Notes: generated by a model from the sequence alone, not told the origin. Positions 1-5,902 are shown, counted from the stretch's first letter. The stretch: DNA of 9,202 nt from Cyanobacteria bacterium UBA11153 (GCA_003511885.1 DOIX01000154.1:1-9202), one strand, 5' to 3'. A program made the numbers and translations.

Positions 1-25
1 TCAACTATCAACTGTCCATTGTCCA
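1..25. repeat. Degenerate heptamer repeat forming the 3' end of a gene
   Basis: On the minus strand this reads TGGACAA, TGGACAG, TTGATAG, TTGA. These are variants of the same short heptamer that forms a cleaner array (CAGTTGA) at 9149-9202. Cyanobacterial genomes commonly carry short tandemly repeated heptamers in intergenic DNA. Here the repeat covers the last codons and the stop of the cyclotransferase-like gene. It probably continues beyond the left edge of the window, which I cannot see. Confidence 0.6.
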
Positions 26-408
26 GAGGGAATAATTGCACCATTAAATCGGTGTATTTGTGTTAAAGTCATCAGATAAGCCCAGGCCAAACCTAGGGAT
101 TTGCCATCTAAATCGTAGATTTCAATTTCTTGTCGGTAATATTCATTTTCCTCTAGTAGGCGATGGGGGTTATAGTCTTCTAAATCATCAAGAAGACTGA
201 AAATACTCGAGTCGGGGAAAGTGAGGACAAAACCGCGCACGATATTTTCACCAAGAGTCATGGCAGGATAGCCGAGAGAGAGATTGAATAACGTACCATA
301 AGCGATCGCAGATTTTTCCTCTAAAACTTTGCCTTGGCAGTAGCGCTGATAATTTACCTCCCCTGGTTTGAGAGTACCGTAAACAAAAACTCTGAGGTTA
401 TTTGACAT
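1..408 (-). CDS. Gamma-glutamylcyclotransferase-fold (GGCT/AIG2-like) protein
   Basis: A 135-residue cytosolic protein. The family motif YGTLKPG lies at residues 10-16, where the glycine-rich loop binds the gamma-glutamyl group. LEDYNP follows at 76-81, with Glu77 in the place of the family's catalytic acid, and a YYR motif ends at Arg92. Family members release 5-oxoproline from gamma-glutamyl amino acids or amines, but many bacterial ones have no known substrate, so only the fold and likely chemistry can be named. The ATG (408-406) lies inside the end of the response-regulator gene, overlapping it by 11 nt. No good Shine-Dalgarno sequence precedes it, so translational coupling is likely. The fold appears to end at SGQW (128-131). 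The last residues, TVDS, and the TGA stop are encoded by a degenerate heptamer repeat. Length fits the family. Fold assignment is fairly secure; the substrate is unknown. Confidence 0.85.
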   Translation of the reverse strand: MSNNLRVFVYGTLKPGEVNYQRYCQGKVLEEKSAIAYGTLFNLSLGYPAMTLGENIVRGFVLTFPDSSIFSLLDDLEDYNPHRLLEENEYYRQEIEIYDLDGKSLGLAWAYLMTLTQIHRFNGAIIPSGQWTVDS

Positions 409-2224
409 GACAATTGTAACTATTCCAGAGTATCACGCGATCGCGCCCTTGAGATTTAGCTTGATAGAGTGCTTGATCCGCAGATGCTACGAGCATTCTT
501 GGTGAAGAGTACAAATTAGGAATCGCGCTAGCAACACCAAAACTGAGGGTAACATAACGATTAACAGGAGAAGTAGCATGAGCAATTTTGAGTCGTTTAA
601 CAGTACCCCGCATCTTTTGAGCAATCCAAACGGCTGCTTCTGCGTTAGTATGAGGTAGCATAACAATAAATTCTTCTCCTGCGTAGCGGGCTACCAAATC
701 AGTACCTCTGGCAATAGATTGACTGATTCCACTCGCAACTTTCCGCAAACAATCATTCCCAAATTCATTACCATAAGTGTCGTTAAATTCTTGAAAACAA
801 TCAATATCGCACAAGATTATCGCTAGAGGAATCTCCTGACTAGATAATCGTTTCCACTCTCGTGCCAAGCGTTCATCAAAGGAAGTTCGATCCAGCAATC
901 CCGTCAAGCTATCGATACCTGAGATCTCTTGTAACTTCTGATTAGTAAGTTTTAGTTCCTCAGATATTTCTGTCTGTTGAATGGCAATATTAATCTGAGT
1001 TGCCAAACTTTTTAGTATTTCAATCTGCCATTCTTGCCATTGCCAGTAAACAGGGGAACCGTAGCAAATCAACAATCCCCACAATTTCTCTCGATTGAAT
1101 AGGGGAATAACTACTTGGCTCCTAATATCGAAAAACTGGATAAACTGAAGGTGTTCTGATTTTAATCCTCTGGTGTAGAGATCCTCTATGATTTGAATTT
1201 GCCCCAATTTATATTGCGCGATCGCATGGGGATCTGCAATCCAAGGTTTGTACTCCTGCCATCCCAGCATGGGTTGACAATTCTTGGTTAATGACTCTTC
1301 TATTACTGAACCACTGCCATCTGGATTAAAGCGATAAATGATCGCGCGATTATTTTCAAATAGCTGGCGAATCTCTGTTACGGCAAAGTTCAAAATATCC
1401 TCGATGCTGAAAGATTGTTGGATGCCCCGTGCTAGTGTCTCGACTAGATTTTTTCCGGCTTCTATTAATTGACGATTGGGGCTATTTTCGCACACGATAA
1501 CGCTACCAATAATTTTGCCCTCTCGATCGCGGATTGGGGTAGCAGTTAGATTAACGGAGATATCTTCACCATTTTTCACACGTAATAGGCCAAAATTTTC
1601 CGAAGTTATTTTTGTTCCTTTTTGGAGTGCCTGTTCGATTGGACTTTCAATTGCTTTGCCATTTCTTGCATCTCGGAGGGACAATATCCTCGATGCTAAT
1701 TTCCCTAAAACCTCATATTTTTGCCAGCCGATAAGGGATTCGGCGACAGGATTGAGAAAGGTAATATAGCCATTAGCGTCGGTAGCAATGGTGGCTTCTC
1801 CTATATTTTTTAAGGTGGTTAATAATGACTGTTTGGTTTGATCTTGTTTTAAATCTAGTTGATGGCGGCGGAGCGCAATTTCGATGGTTGTATATAATTC
1901 TCGCTCCACAAATGGTTTAACAATATAACCGTAAGGATTGGTACTTAAGGCTCGCTGTAAGGTTTGGTCATCAGCGTGGGCTGTCAGATAAACTACAGGG
2001 ATATTGAAGGAATCTCGAATCCGTTGCCCTGCTGCTATGCCATCAATATCTCCTTCCAGCATAATATCCATCAATATCAAATCTGGTTTGATGGTACTGG
2101 AGATGGAAATTGCTTCATCCCCAGAGGTTACGGTTGCCATTACCGTATATCCTAATCTTTCTAAGCTTTCTTCTAGATCCCAAGCGACAACGCTCTCGTC
2201 TTCAACAATTAATATTCTTGCCAT
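398..2224 (-). CDS. Response regulator with receiver, PAS, GAF and GGDEF domains (probable diguanylate cyclase)
   Basis: 608 residues, cytosolic, no membrane segment. Receiver (1-125): acidic pocket Glu8/Asp9, phosphoacceptor Asp53 in LILMDIM, Thr81 and Lys103 (KPF), so it looks phosphorylatable. PAS (about 133-250). GAF (about 258-420) resembles cyanobacteriochrome GAFs (LWGLLI; closing helix ending INIAIQQ), but the CH bilin site is Glu357-His358 and the DxCF-like position reads DPHA, so it probably binds no bilin. GGDEF (about 436-600): CDIDCF with Asp473, signature AGEEF (515-519), and an RxxD inhibitory site (Arg506-Asp509) five residues before it. AGEEF is an accepted active variant, so c-di-GMP synthesis with product feedback is likely. 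The GH of the usual NDxxGH motif is GN (485-486). A GGA lies 6 nt before the ATG and the protein starts right at the receiver's first strand. Likely partner: the kinase gene upstream on the same strand. Confidence 0.93.
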   Translation of the reverse strand: MARILIVEDESVVAWDLEESLERLGYTVMATVTSGDEAISISSTIKPDLILMDIMLEGDIDGIAAGQRIRDSFNIPVVYLTAHADDQTLQRALSTNPYGYIVKPFVERELYTTIEIALRRHQLDLKQDQTKQSLLTTLKNIGEATIATDANGYITFLNPVAESLIGWQKYEVLGKLASRILSLRDARNGKAIESPIEQALQKGTKITSENFGLLRVKNGEDISVNLTATPIRDREGKIIGSVIVCENSPNRQLIEAGKNLVETLARGIQQSFSIEDILNFAVTEIRQLFENNRAIIYRFNPDGSGSVIEESLTKNCQPMLGWQEYKPWIADPHAIAQYKLGQIQIIEDLYTRGLKSEHLQFIQFFDIRSQVVIPLFNREKLWGLLICYGSPVYWQWQEWQIEILKSLATQINIAIQQTEISEELKLTNQKLQEISGIDSLTGLLDRTSFDERLAREWKRLSSQEIPLAIILCDIDCFQEFNDTYGNEFGNDCLRKVASGISQSIARGTDLVARYAGEEFIVMLPHTNAEAAVWIAQKMRGTVKRLKIAHATSPVNRYVTLSFGVASAIPNLYSSPRMLVASADQALYQAKSQGRDRVILWNSYNCHVK

Positions 2225-2251
2225 AGTTTTTCCAGGGAGATTTTGCCAATT

Positions 2252-2543
2252 ATGATAAGTTATGTTAACCGACTGATGGGTTTTACCGCGATCCCAAAAA
2301 AAAGATTAAAATTAGAGAGTTAGTAGACCAGATTAATGTATTAGTCAGGGCTGCCACTAAGGTAAAGGAGCCTAAAACACTACCACTAATTTACAGGAAG
2401 GATTTCCAGGGAGCAATGGATAGATTGGTGACTTGTGCTATAGCTCTAGCTTACTACTTTCCAAGACAAAGCTACAAAACCCAAGCAAGTTTAGTGGAAC
2501 TCTAAAAGACTTGCTTCCTTGGGCTAAATCCTTCTCGGATTAG
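2252..2543 (+). pseudogene. Small unrecognised gene with two -1 frameshifts
   Basis: Reading from ATG 2252 gives MISYVNRLMGFTAIPKK, then leaves frame at a run of eight A (2296-2303). After a -1 shift there the frame is open for some 65 codons (KIKIRELVDQINVLVRAATK, through LPLIYRKDFQGAMDRL and ALAYYFPRQSYKTQASLVEL) to TAA at 2503. A second -1 shift at about 2502 continues as KDLLPWAKSFSD to TAG at 2541. Both lesions are what single-base losses would produce (A9 to A8; CTCTTAAAA to CTCTAAAA). The repaired product would be about 97 residues, basic and helical-looking. I do not recognise the family. A GGGAGA lies 11 nt before the ATG. It diverges from the response regulator, with only 27 nt between the two start codons. 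It may be a decayed gene, or the first shift may be programmed because the run is in the A-AAA-AAA slippery phase. A chance open frame is the main alternative. Confidence 0.4.
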
Positions 2544-2551
2544 TCTTTTAG
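2480..2551. other. Two overlapping, mutually exclusive hairpins
   Basis: Stem 1 pairs CCCAAGCAAGT (2480-2490) with ACTTGC...TTGGG (2509-2523, TTCC bulged out). Stem 2 pairs CTAAAAGACT (2502-2511) with AGTCTTTTAG (2542-2551), ten perfect base pairs around a 30-nt loop. The right arm of stem 1 overlaps the left arm of stem 2, so only one can form at a time. No T-run follows, so neither is a classical terminator. Part of this sequence is also the 3' end of the frameshifted gene at 2252-2543. Confidence 0.5.
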
Positions 2552-2774
2552 GTGGTATTCAAAGATAATCAGATCGCCCGCTATTATTGGCGATTGAAAA
2601 ATGTTGGTCAAATTATCTTGATTATACTACTCTATTTCACTAAATAGATCGATGGTAGCTCCCCTATCCCCTACCTAGGGCGTATTTTCTTGCCCTATTC
2701 AACCTCCCTCTCCTTACTCAGGAGGGATAAATTGCCGAATAGTCTCCTTTCTTGAGGTAGATTGAGGGGTATCT
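2552..2774. other. Non-coding stretch with nested inverted repeats
   Basis: No convincing gene here; the only open frame is 31 codons from GTG 2552. AAGATAAT (2562-2569) pairs perfectly with ATTATCTT (2612-2619), and a TCGCC/GGCGA pair (2573-2593) is nested inside. TAGGGC (2676-2681) pairs with GCCCTA (2692-2697). Pyrimidine-rich CCTCCCTCTCC text with a CTCCT/AGGAG hairpin lies at about 2702-2726. This looks like repeat-derived intergenic DNA. Confidence 0.4.
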
Positions 2775-2904
2775 AATAAGCTGCTACGCTTTTAAGAAAG
2801 TCTGTTTTGAGAGGAGGGGAGCAGGGGGATCTTGAGCTTCTTGAGAGGGTTTGATCGATTTTTTCCTAAATGGAAAATATACAGTTTAAATGAGCAGCAG
2901 CTTA
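2775..2904 (+). mobile_element. MITE-like repeat, copy A
   Basis: A 130-bp non-coding element whose second copy lies in inverse orientation at 5389-5500. The first 21 bp (2775-2795) are identical to the reverse complement of 5480-5500. Positions 2843-2892 match the reverse complement of 5401-5450 at 48 of 50 bases. Its own ends are inverted: TAAGCTGCT (2777-2785) against AGCAGCTTA (2896-2904). An internal hairpin TTTTCC-TAAAT-GGAAAA is conserved in both copies. Copy A carries about 18 bp more purine-rich text in the middle. No clear target-site duplication is seen, and there is no transposase, so any movement would need help in trans. Confidence 0.7.
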
Positions 2905-2939
2905 CCAATTTCCTAAATACTTGCTACAGATATTCTTCT

Positions 2940-2972
2940 AGCTCCCCCCTTACTAAGAGGGGTTGGGGGGGT
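2940..2972. other. C-run/G-run element after the kinase gene
   Basis: A run of six C (2943-2949 region) followed by TTACTAAGAGGGG and a run of at least six G lies just after the kinase stop codon. The runs can pair to a GC-rich hairpin, but no T-run follows on the minus strand, so it is only a weak candidate for the kinase transcript's 3' end. Similar C/G-run text is common between cyanobacterial genes. Confidence 0.3.
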
Positions 2973-2984
2973 AGATGTGTAGCG

Positions 2985-4928
2985 CTATTTGAGAAAATTG
3001 GTATAAGGAGCATGAGAGCTAATCTGGGGAAATTCGATCTTAAATAATGTTATTTCTCCTCTTTCTATCTGGATTTTTCCTTTAAGCTGTTGGACTAAGG
3101 TGGTTATAAGTTTAATTCCCATGGATTTAGTTTTGTTCAGATTAAAGTCAAGAGGAAGGGTGTCTCCTTTATTGCCAACTGTCAGGATAACTCTCTGATG
3201 AGAATTGGTTACAAGAGTCAAGTAAATTTCGCTTTCTTGACGATCGATAAAACCATATTTGAGGGCATTGCTAATTAATTCGTTAATAATTAAACCGCAA
3301 GGTACTGCTTGGGCTAGACTGATAAAGATCCCGTCTTCTACATTTAGCTTAAATGAGTTTGGTGCTAATTGCACGTTGTAGGTACGAAACAAGTTGGCGG
3401 CTAAATTTTGCACGTATTCAGTAAAGTTGATTTGGCTAAAGTTTGCTGATTTATATAAACTTTCGTGAACTAATGCCATGGATTCTACGCGGCTTTGACT
3501 TTCCTGAAGAATAATGCGCGCTCCTTCATTCTCAATTCTGTTAGCTTGGAGGCGCAAGAGACTGGAAATAATTTGCAGGTTATTTTTCACTCGATGGTGA
3601 ATTTCTTTGAGGAGAACTTCTTTTTCTCTTAAGGATGCTTGAATTTGCTCGTCTGCTTTTTTGCGATCGCTAATATCTCGTAAGGTAACTACATAAACAT
3701 CTTCGCCTTCCCAGACTGTTTGGGCTATCTTCATTTCCAGAATCACTAAGCCACGAGTAGGATGATTTATGCTTAATTCTGTCACGTCATTGACAAGTGA
3801 GGGAATACCAAACTCGCTATCTACCAATTCTTCAAAAGAGCGACCAAAAAGATTCATCGCTTCTGGGTTAACAAAATGAATTATCCCTTGATAATCTACT
3901 AACAAAATACCATCAGAAATACTGTTAACAACGGTGTGCAATCGAGCTTCACTTTCCCACAAAGCCATTTCAATGAGTTTACTGTCAGTAATATCTCGTG
4001 CTGTGCCTAAAATTTCTTTGGGTAAACCATCGGCAAATCGGGAAAATACTACATCTCGATTGCGCAACCACCGCCAACTACCGTTGGCGTGTTTGATTCG
4101 ATATTCCACTTCTCGCACTTCACCATCGGCAACATTTGTAAAGCTATTGAGATGCTCTAAAACTCCAGGTAAGTCATCAGGATGTAAGGTGGAAATAAAA
4201 AAACGCCGCCCTTCTTCTTGGAGTTTCTCTGGGAGATAACCTAATATCTCAAAAATCTGACGATTCACATAGATATTTCCCTGTGTGTTGAGATTATGAA
4301 TGTATAATATTTGAGGGATTGTGTTAGTAATTTGTTCGATTAAAAATTGACTTTTACGCAAAGCATCTTCAATTTTTTTGCGATGACTAATATCACGGAC
4401 AATGGTGGATAAATAATCAATTTCTCCATTTTCCGATTTGTGAGCAATAATTACTTGAGAGACGGGCAGAATATCGCCATTCGTTTTCCGCAAAGTCGTT
4501 TCTCCTGTCCAAACTCCATCTTTGATTGCTGTTGGTATCCCTTGATTGGCTATCTGATAATCTGTTTCTGGAGTATGGAATTCCGAGATTTCATGTTTGG
4601 TGATATCTTCCTGCGAATCGATTCCTAAGAGTTGGTATCCTGCGGGATTTAGGTAGAGAATATGTCTGGTTATATCAGCAATACTAACAAGATCTGATGT
4701 GGCTTCGACAATGGCTGTTAGTTTGGATTGGAGTTGATTTATAGGTTGGGTTTTGATGGTTTCTTCTGGAAAATTTGCCTGACTGAGTATGGCGTTTATT
4801 TCTGTAAATGTTTGGGCAATTTGTTCTGATTGTGTTGGTGTTTGAGATAGTTGGCTAATTTGTTGGTGCAGGTGGGTAATGGAATTGCGGAGGGATTCTA
4901 TAATTTTGTTGAATTCACAATTTTTCAT
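2985..4928 (-). CDS. Soluble triple-PAS sensor histidine kinase, HisKA_2 type
   Basis: 647 residues with no membrane segment, so a cytosolic sensor. Residues 1-65 look helical; PAS1 about 66-185, PAS2 about 190-318 (PAS_3-like, LHPDDL and GSWRWLRNRD), PAS3 about 324-424, each ending in an RDIS/RDIT linker. The HisKA_2 dimerisation and phosphoacceptor region has KEIHHRVKNNLQ at 441-452 (His444/His445). The ATPase N-box is INELISNALKYG with Asn549 and Asn554. The G1 box reads VGNKGDTLP (584-592), with Asn586 where most kinases have Asp and Thr590 for the second Gly; the G2 box keeps SMG (602-604). An in-frame TAA (4934-4932) two codons before the ATG makes this the most upstream possible start. 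No Shine-Dalgarno: the leader is the A/C-rich transcript of a G/T tract. Likely phosphodonor to the response regulator downstream. Inverted copies of a MITE-like repeat flank the gene. Confidence 0.93.
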   Translation of the reverse strand: MKNCEFNKIIESLRNSITHLHQQISQLSQTPTQSEQIAQTFTEINAILSQANFPEETIKTQPINQLQSKLTAIVEATSDLVSIADITRHILYLNPAGYQLLGIDSQEDITKHEISEFHTPETDYQIANQGIPTAIKDGVWTGETTLRKTNGDILPVSQVIIAHKSENGEIDYLSTIVRDISHRKKIEDALRKSQFLIEQITNTIPQILYIHNLNTQGNIYVNRQIFEILGYLPEKLQEEGRRFFISTLHPDDLPGVLEHLNSFTNVADGEVREVEYRIKHANGSWRWLRNRDVVFSRFADGLPKEILGTARDITDSKLIEMALWESEARLHTVVNSISDGILLVDYQGIIHFVNPEAMNLFGRSFEELVDSEFGIPSLVNDVTELSINHPTRGLVILEMKIAQTVWEGEDVYVVTLRDISDRKKADEQIQASLREKEVLLKEIHHRVKNNLQIISSLLRLQANRIENEGARIILQESQSRVESMALVHESLYKSANFSQINFTEYVQNLAANLFRTYNVQLAPNSFKLNVEDGIFISLAQAVPCGLIINELISNALKYGFIDRQESEIYLTLVTNSHQRVILTVGNKGDTLPLDFNLNKTKSMGIKLITTLVQQLKGKIQIERGEITLFKIEFPQISSHAPYTNFLK

Positions 4929-5275
4929 TGTTTATTTTGTTATTGGTTATTGGTTATTGGTTGTGGGTTTTGGGTTTTTTAGTTTTTTTTGTTGTGGATT
5001 GTGGGTTTTGGGTTTTTTAGTTTTTTTTTGGTTGTGGATTGTGGGTTTTGTTTTTTTTTGTTGTGGGTTTTGGGTTTTGGATTTTTTAGTTTTTTTTTGG
5101 TTGTGGGTTTTTAGTTTTGGGTTTTGGGTTTTGCGTTTTAGGTTGTGGGTTTTTAGTTTTGGGTTTTGGGTTTTGGGTTTTTTTTGTTGTGTTTTTTTTT
5201 GTTGTGGGTTGTGTTTTTTTTTGGTTGTGGTTTTTTTTTTGTTGTGGGTTTTTGGGTTGTGGGTTTTGGGTTGTG
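4929..5275 (+). repeat. 347-nt G/T-only low-complexity tract (degenerate heptamers)
   Basis: On the plus strand I count one C (5134) and about 13 A in 347 nt; the rest is G and T. It starts as GTTATTG heptamers (about 4939-4960), drifts to GTTGTGG/GTTTTGG units, and becomes GGGTTTT units mixed with runs of 8-10 T. A canonical G-quadruplex pattern (four GGG, loops 5, 4 and 4) lies at 5246-5270, and GGG runs spaced by TTTT lie at 5161-5177. It abuts the kinase start codon, so the kinase mRNA leader would be almost pure A and C. Long open frames exist across it on both strands, but they are products of composition, not genes. Confidence 0.9.
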
Positions 5276-5280
5276 CAGAA

Positions 5281-5367
5281 GCGAGCAAGATGCTCGCACT
5301 ACAACATATACAACTCCAGCGAGTCTTACCCCGCAGCGAGCAAGATGCTCGCACTACAGCATATACA
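5281..5367. repeat. Twin hairpin repeat (GCGAGCAAGATGCTCGC), two copies
   Basis: Two direct copies, 5281-5311 and 5336-5367 (period 55), of GCGAGCAAGATGCTCGC followed by ACTACA.CATATACA. Each core is a perfect 7-bp stem (GCGAGCA/TGCTCGC) with loop AGA. This is REP-like text of a kind that is widely dispersed in cyanobacterial genomes. It lies between the G/T tract and MITE copy B, so it may be part of the kinase's upstream region. Confidence 0.75.
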
Positions 5368-5388
5368 GATAATTAACTGTCATGGTGC

Positions 5389-5500
5389 TAAACTGCTACG
5401 CATTTAAACTGTATATTTTCCAATTAGGAAAAAATCGCTCAAACCCTCTCCCCAGCCCCCTGCTCTGAAAACAGACAAATTAAAAGCGTAGCAGCTTATT
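5389..5500 (-). mobile_element. MITE-like repeat, copy B
   Basis: Inverse-orientation partner of the repeat at 2775-2904, 112 bp. Its ends are inverted: TAAACTGCTACGC (5389-5401) against GCGTAGCAGCTTA (5486-5498), 12 of 13 pairs. The TTTTCC/GGAAAA hairpin of copy A is present with a changed loop. It has no coding capacity. It is better preserved at its ends than copy A and lacks about 18 bp of copy A's middle. Confidence 0.7.
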
Positions 5501-5568
5501 GGTAGTGTGAGCGAGAAGATTGATAGATAAAATGCGTAAGTCGTGATAGATGTGAAAATAAGACAAGA

Positions 5569-5763
5569 TATAGCAACCGCCATATCACTTAAGACAGAAA
5601 TAACGTCATAAAGAGAGGCTTGAAGCCTTGCTTGATATGGGGTTTGATGTTCATCAAATATAGCAAGGGACTAGGGGCTAGGGGCTAGGGACTAGGGAAG
5701 AAAGTCGGAAAATCAATGGTTTCAGGAATCGAGAACGCCTTAACCGCCCTGGCGGTTGCTATA
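5569..5763. mobile_element. 195-bp hairpin-rich element with 14-bp perfect terminal inverted repeats
   Basis: TATAGCAACCGCCA (5569-5582) and TGGCGGTTGCTATA (5750-5763) are exact inverse complements. Inside are more pairs: CCATATCA (5580-5587) with TGATATGG (5633-5640), AGGCT-TGA-AGCCT (5616-5628), TTTGATG-TT-CATCAAA (5643-5658), and AACCGCC-CT-GGCGGTT (5742-5757), the last overlapping the right terminal repeat. ATATAGCAA also recurs directly at 5658-5666. It has no coding capacity. It is a MITE-like element, or a template for a folded RNA; I cannot decide which. Confidence 0.55.
5667..5697 (+). repeat. CTAGGGR heptamer array with a G-quadruplex pattern
   Basis: Tandem CTAGGGG/CTAGGGA units give five G-runs of three or four with loops of three or four bases. 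This is a tight four-tetrad-run pattern on the plus strand. It sits inside the 195-bp inverted-repeat element, so it may be an expansion within it. Confidence 0.75.
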
Positions 5764-5841
5764 ACTATCAACTGCTATATCATCTAGGGGTATCTTTATG
5801 GACAAGATTATCATAAAAATTAATAATCTGAAGGCGGATTG

Positions 5842-5883
5842 TACTGATTATTGGATGATACTGATTTTTGAAGAGGTACTGAT
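5842..5883 (+). repeat. Three direct TACTGAT repeats after sbcC
   Basis: TACTGAT occurs at 5842, 5859 and 5877, spaced 17 and 18 nt, each followed by an A/T-rich TWTT or AATC. This is iteron- or operator-like spacing, but it is short, could be chance, and lies just after the stop of the sbcC-like gene. An AGATTAT/ATAATCT pair (5805-5829) lies next to it; it could be a weak 3' end for the sbcC transcript, though no T-run follows. Confidence 0.35.
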
Positions 5884-5902
5884 AATCCCTTATTCCCTAT
5901 CT

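Noticed and set aside
2502..2551. Rho-independent terminator
   Set aside because: The stem is strong but the loop is 30 nt and no T-run follows on either strand.
2552..2650. 31-codon frame from GTG ending in a hydrophobic stretch (IILIILLYF)
   Set aside because: Length is within chance expectation, no ribosome site, and it does not join the frameshifted gene cleanly.
2832..3047. 71-codon plus-strand frame
   Set aside because: It runs through MITE copy A and into the antisense of the kinase gene end; no protein-like character.
5281..5367. CRISPR-like array
   Set aside because: Only two repeats, a self-complementary core, and a 55-nt period with related flanks; no cas genes.
4879..5407. Long open frames across the G/T tract on both strands
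   Set aside because: They consist of Phe/Gly/Val/Trp or Lys/Thr/Asn/Gln low-complexity text forced by base composition; a tract lacking A or C simply cannot make stop codons in some frames.
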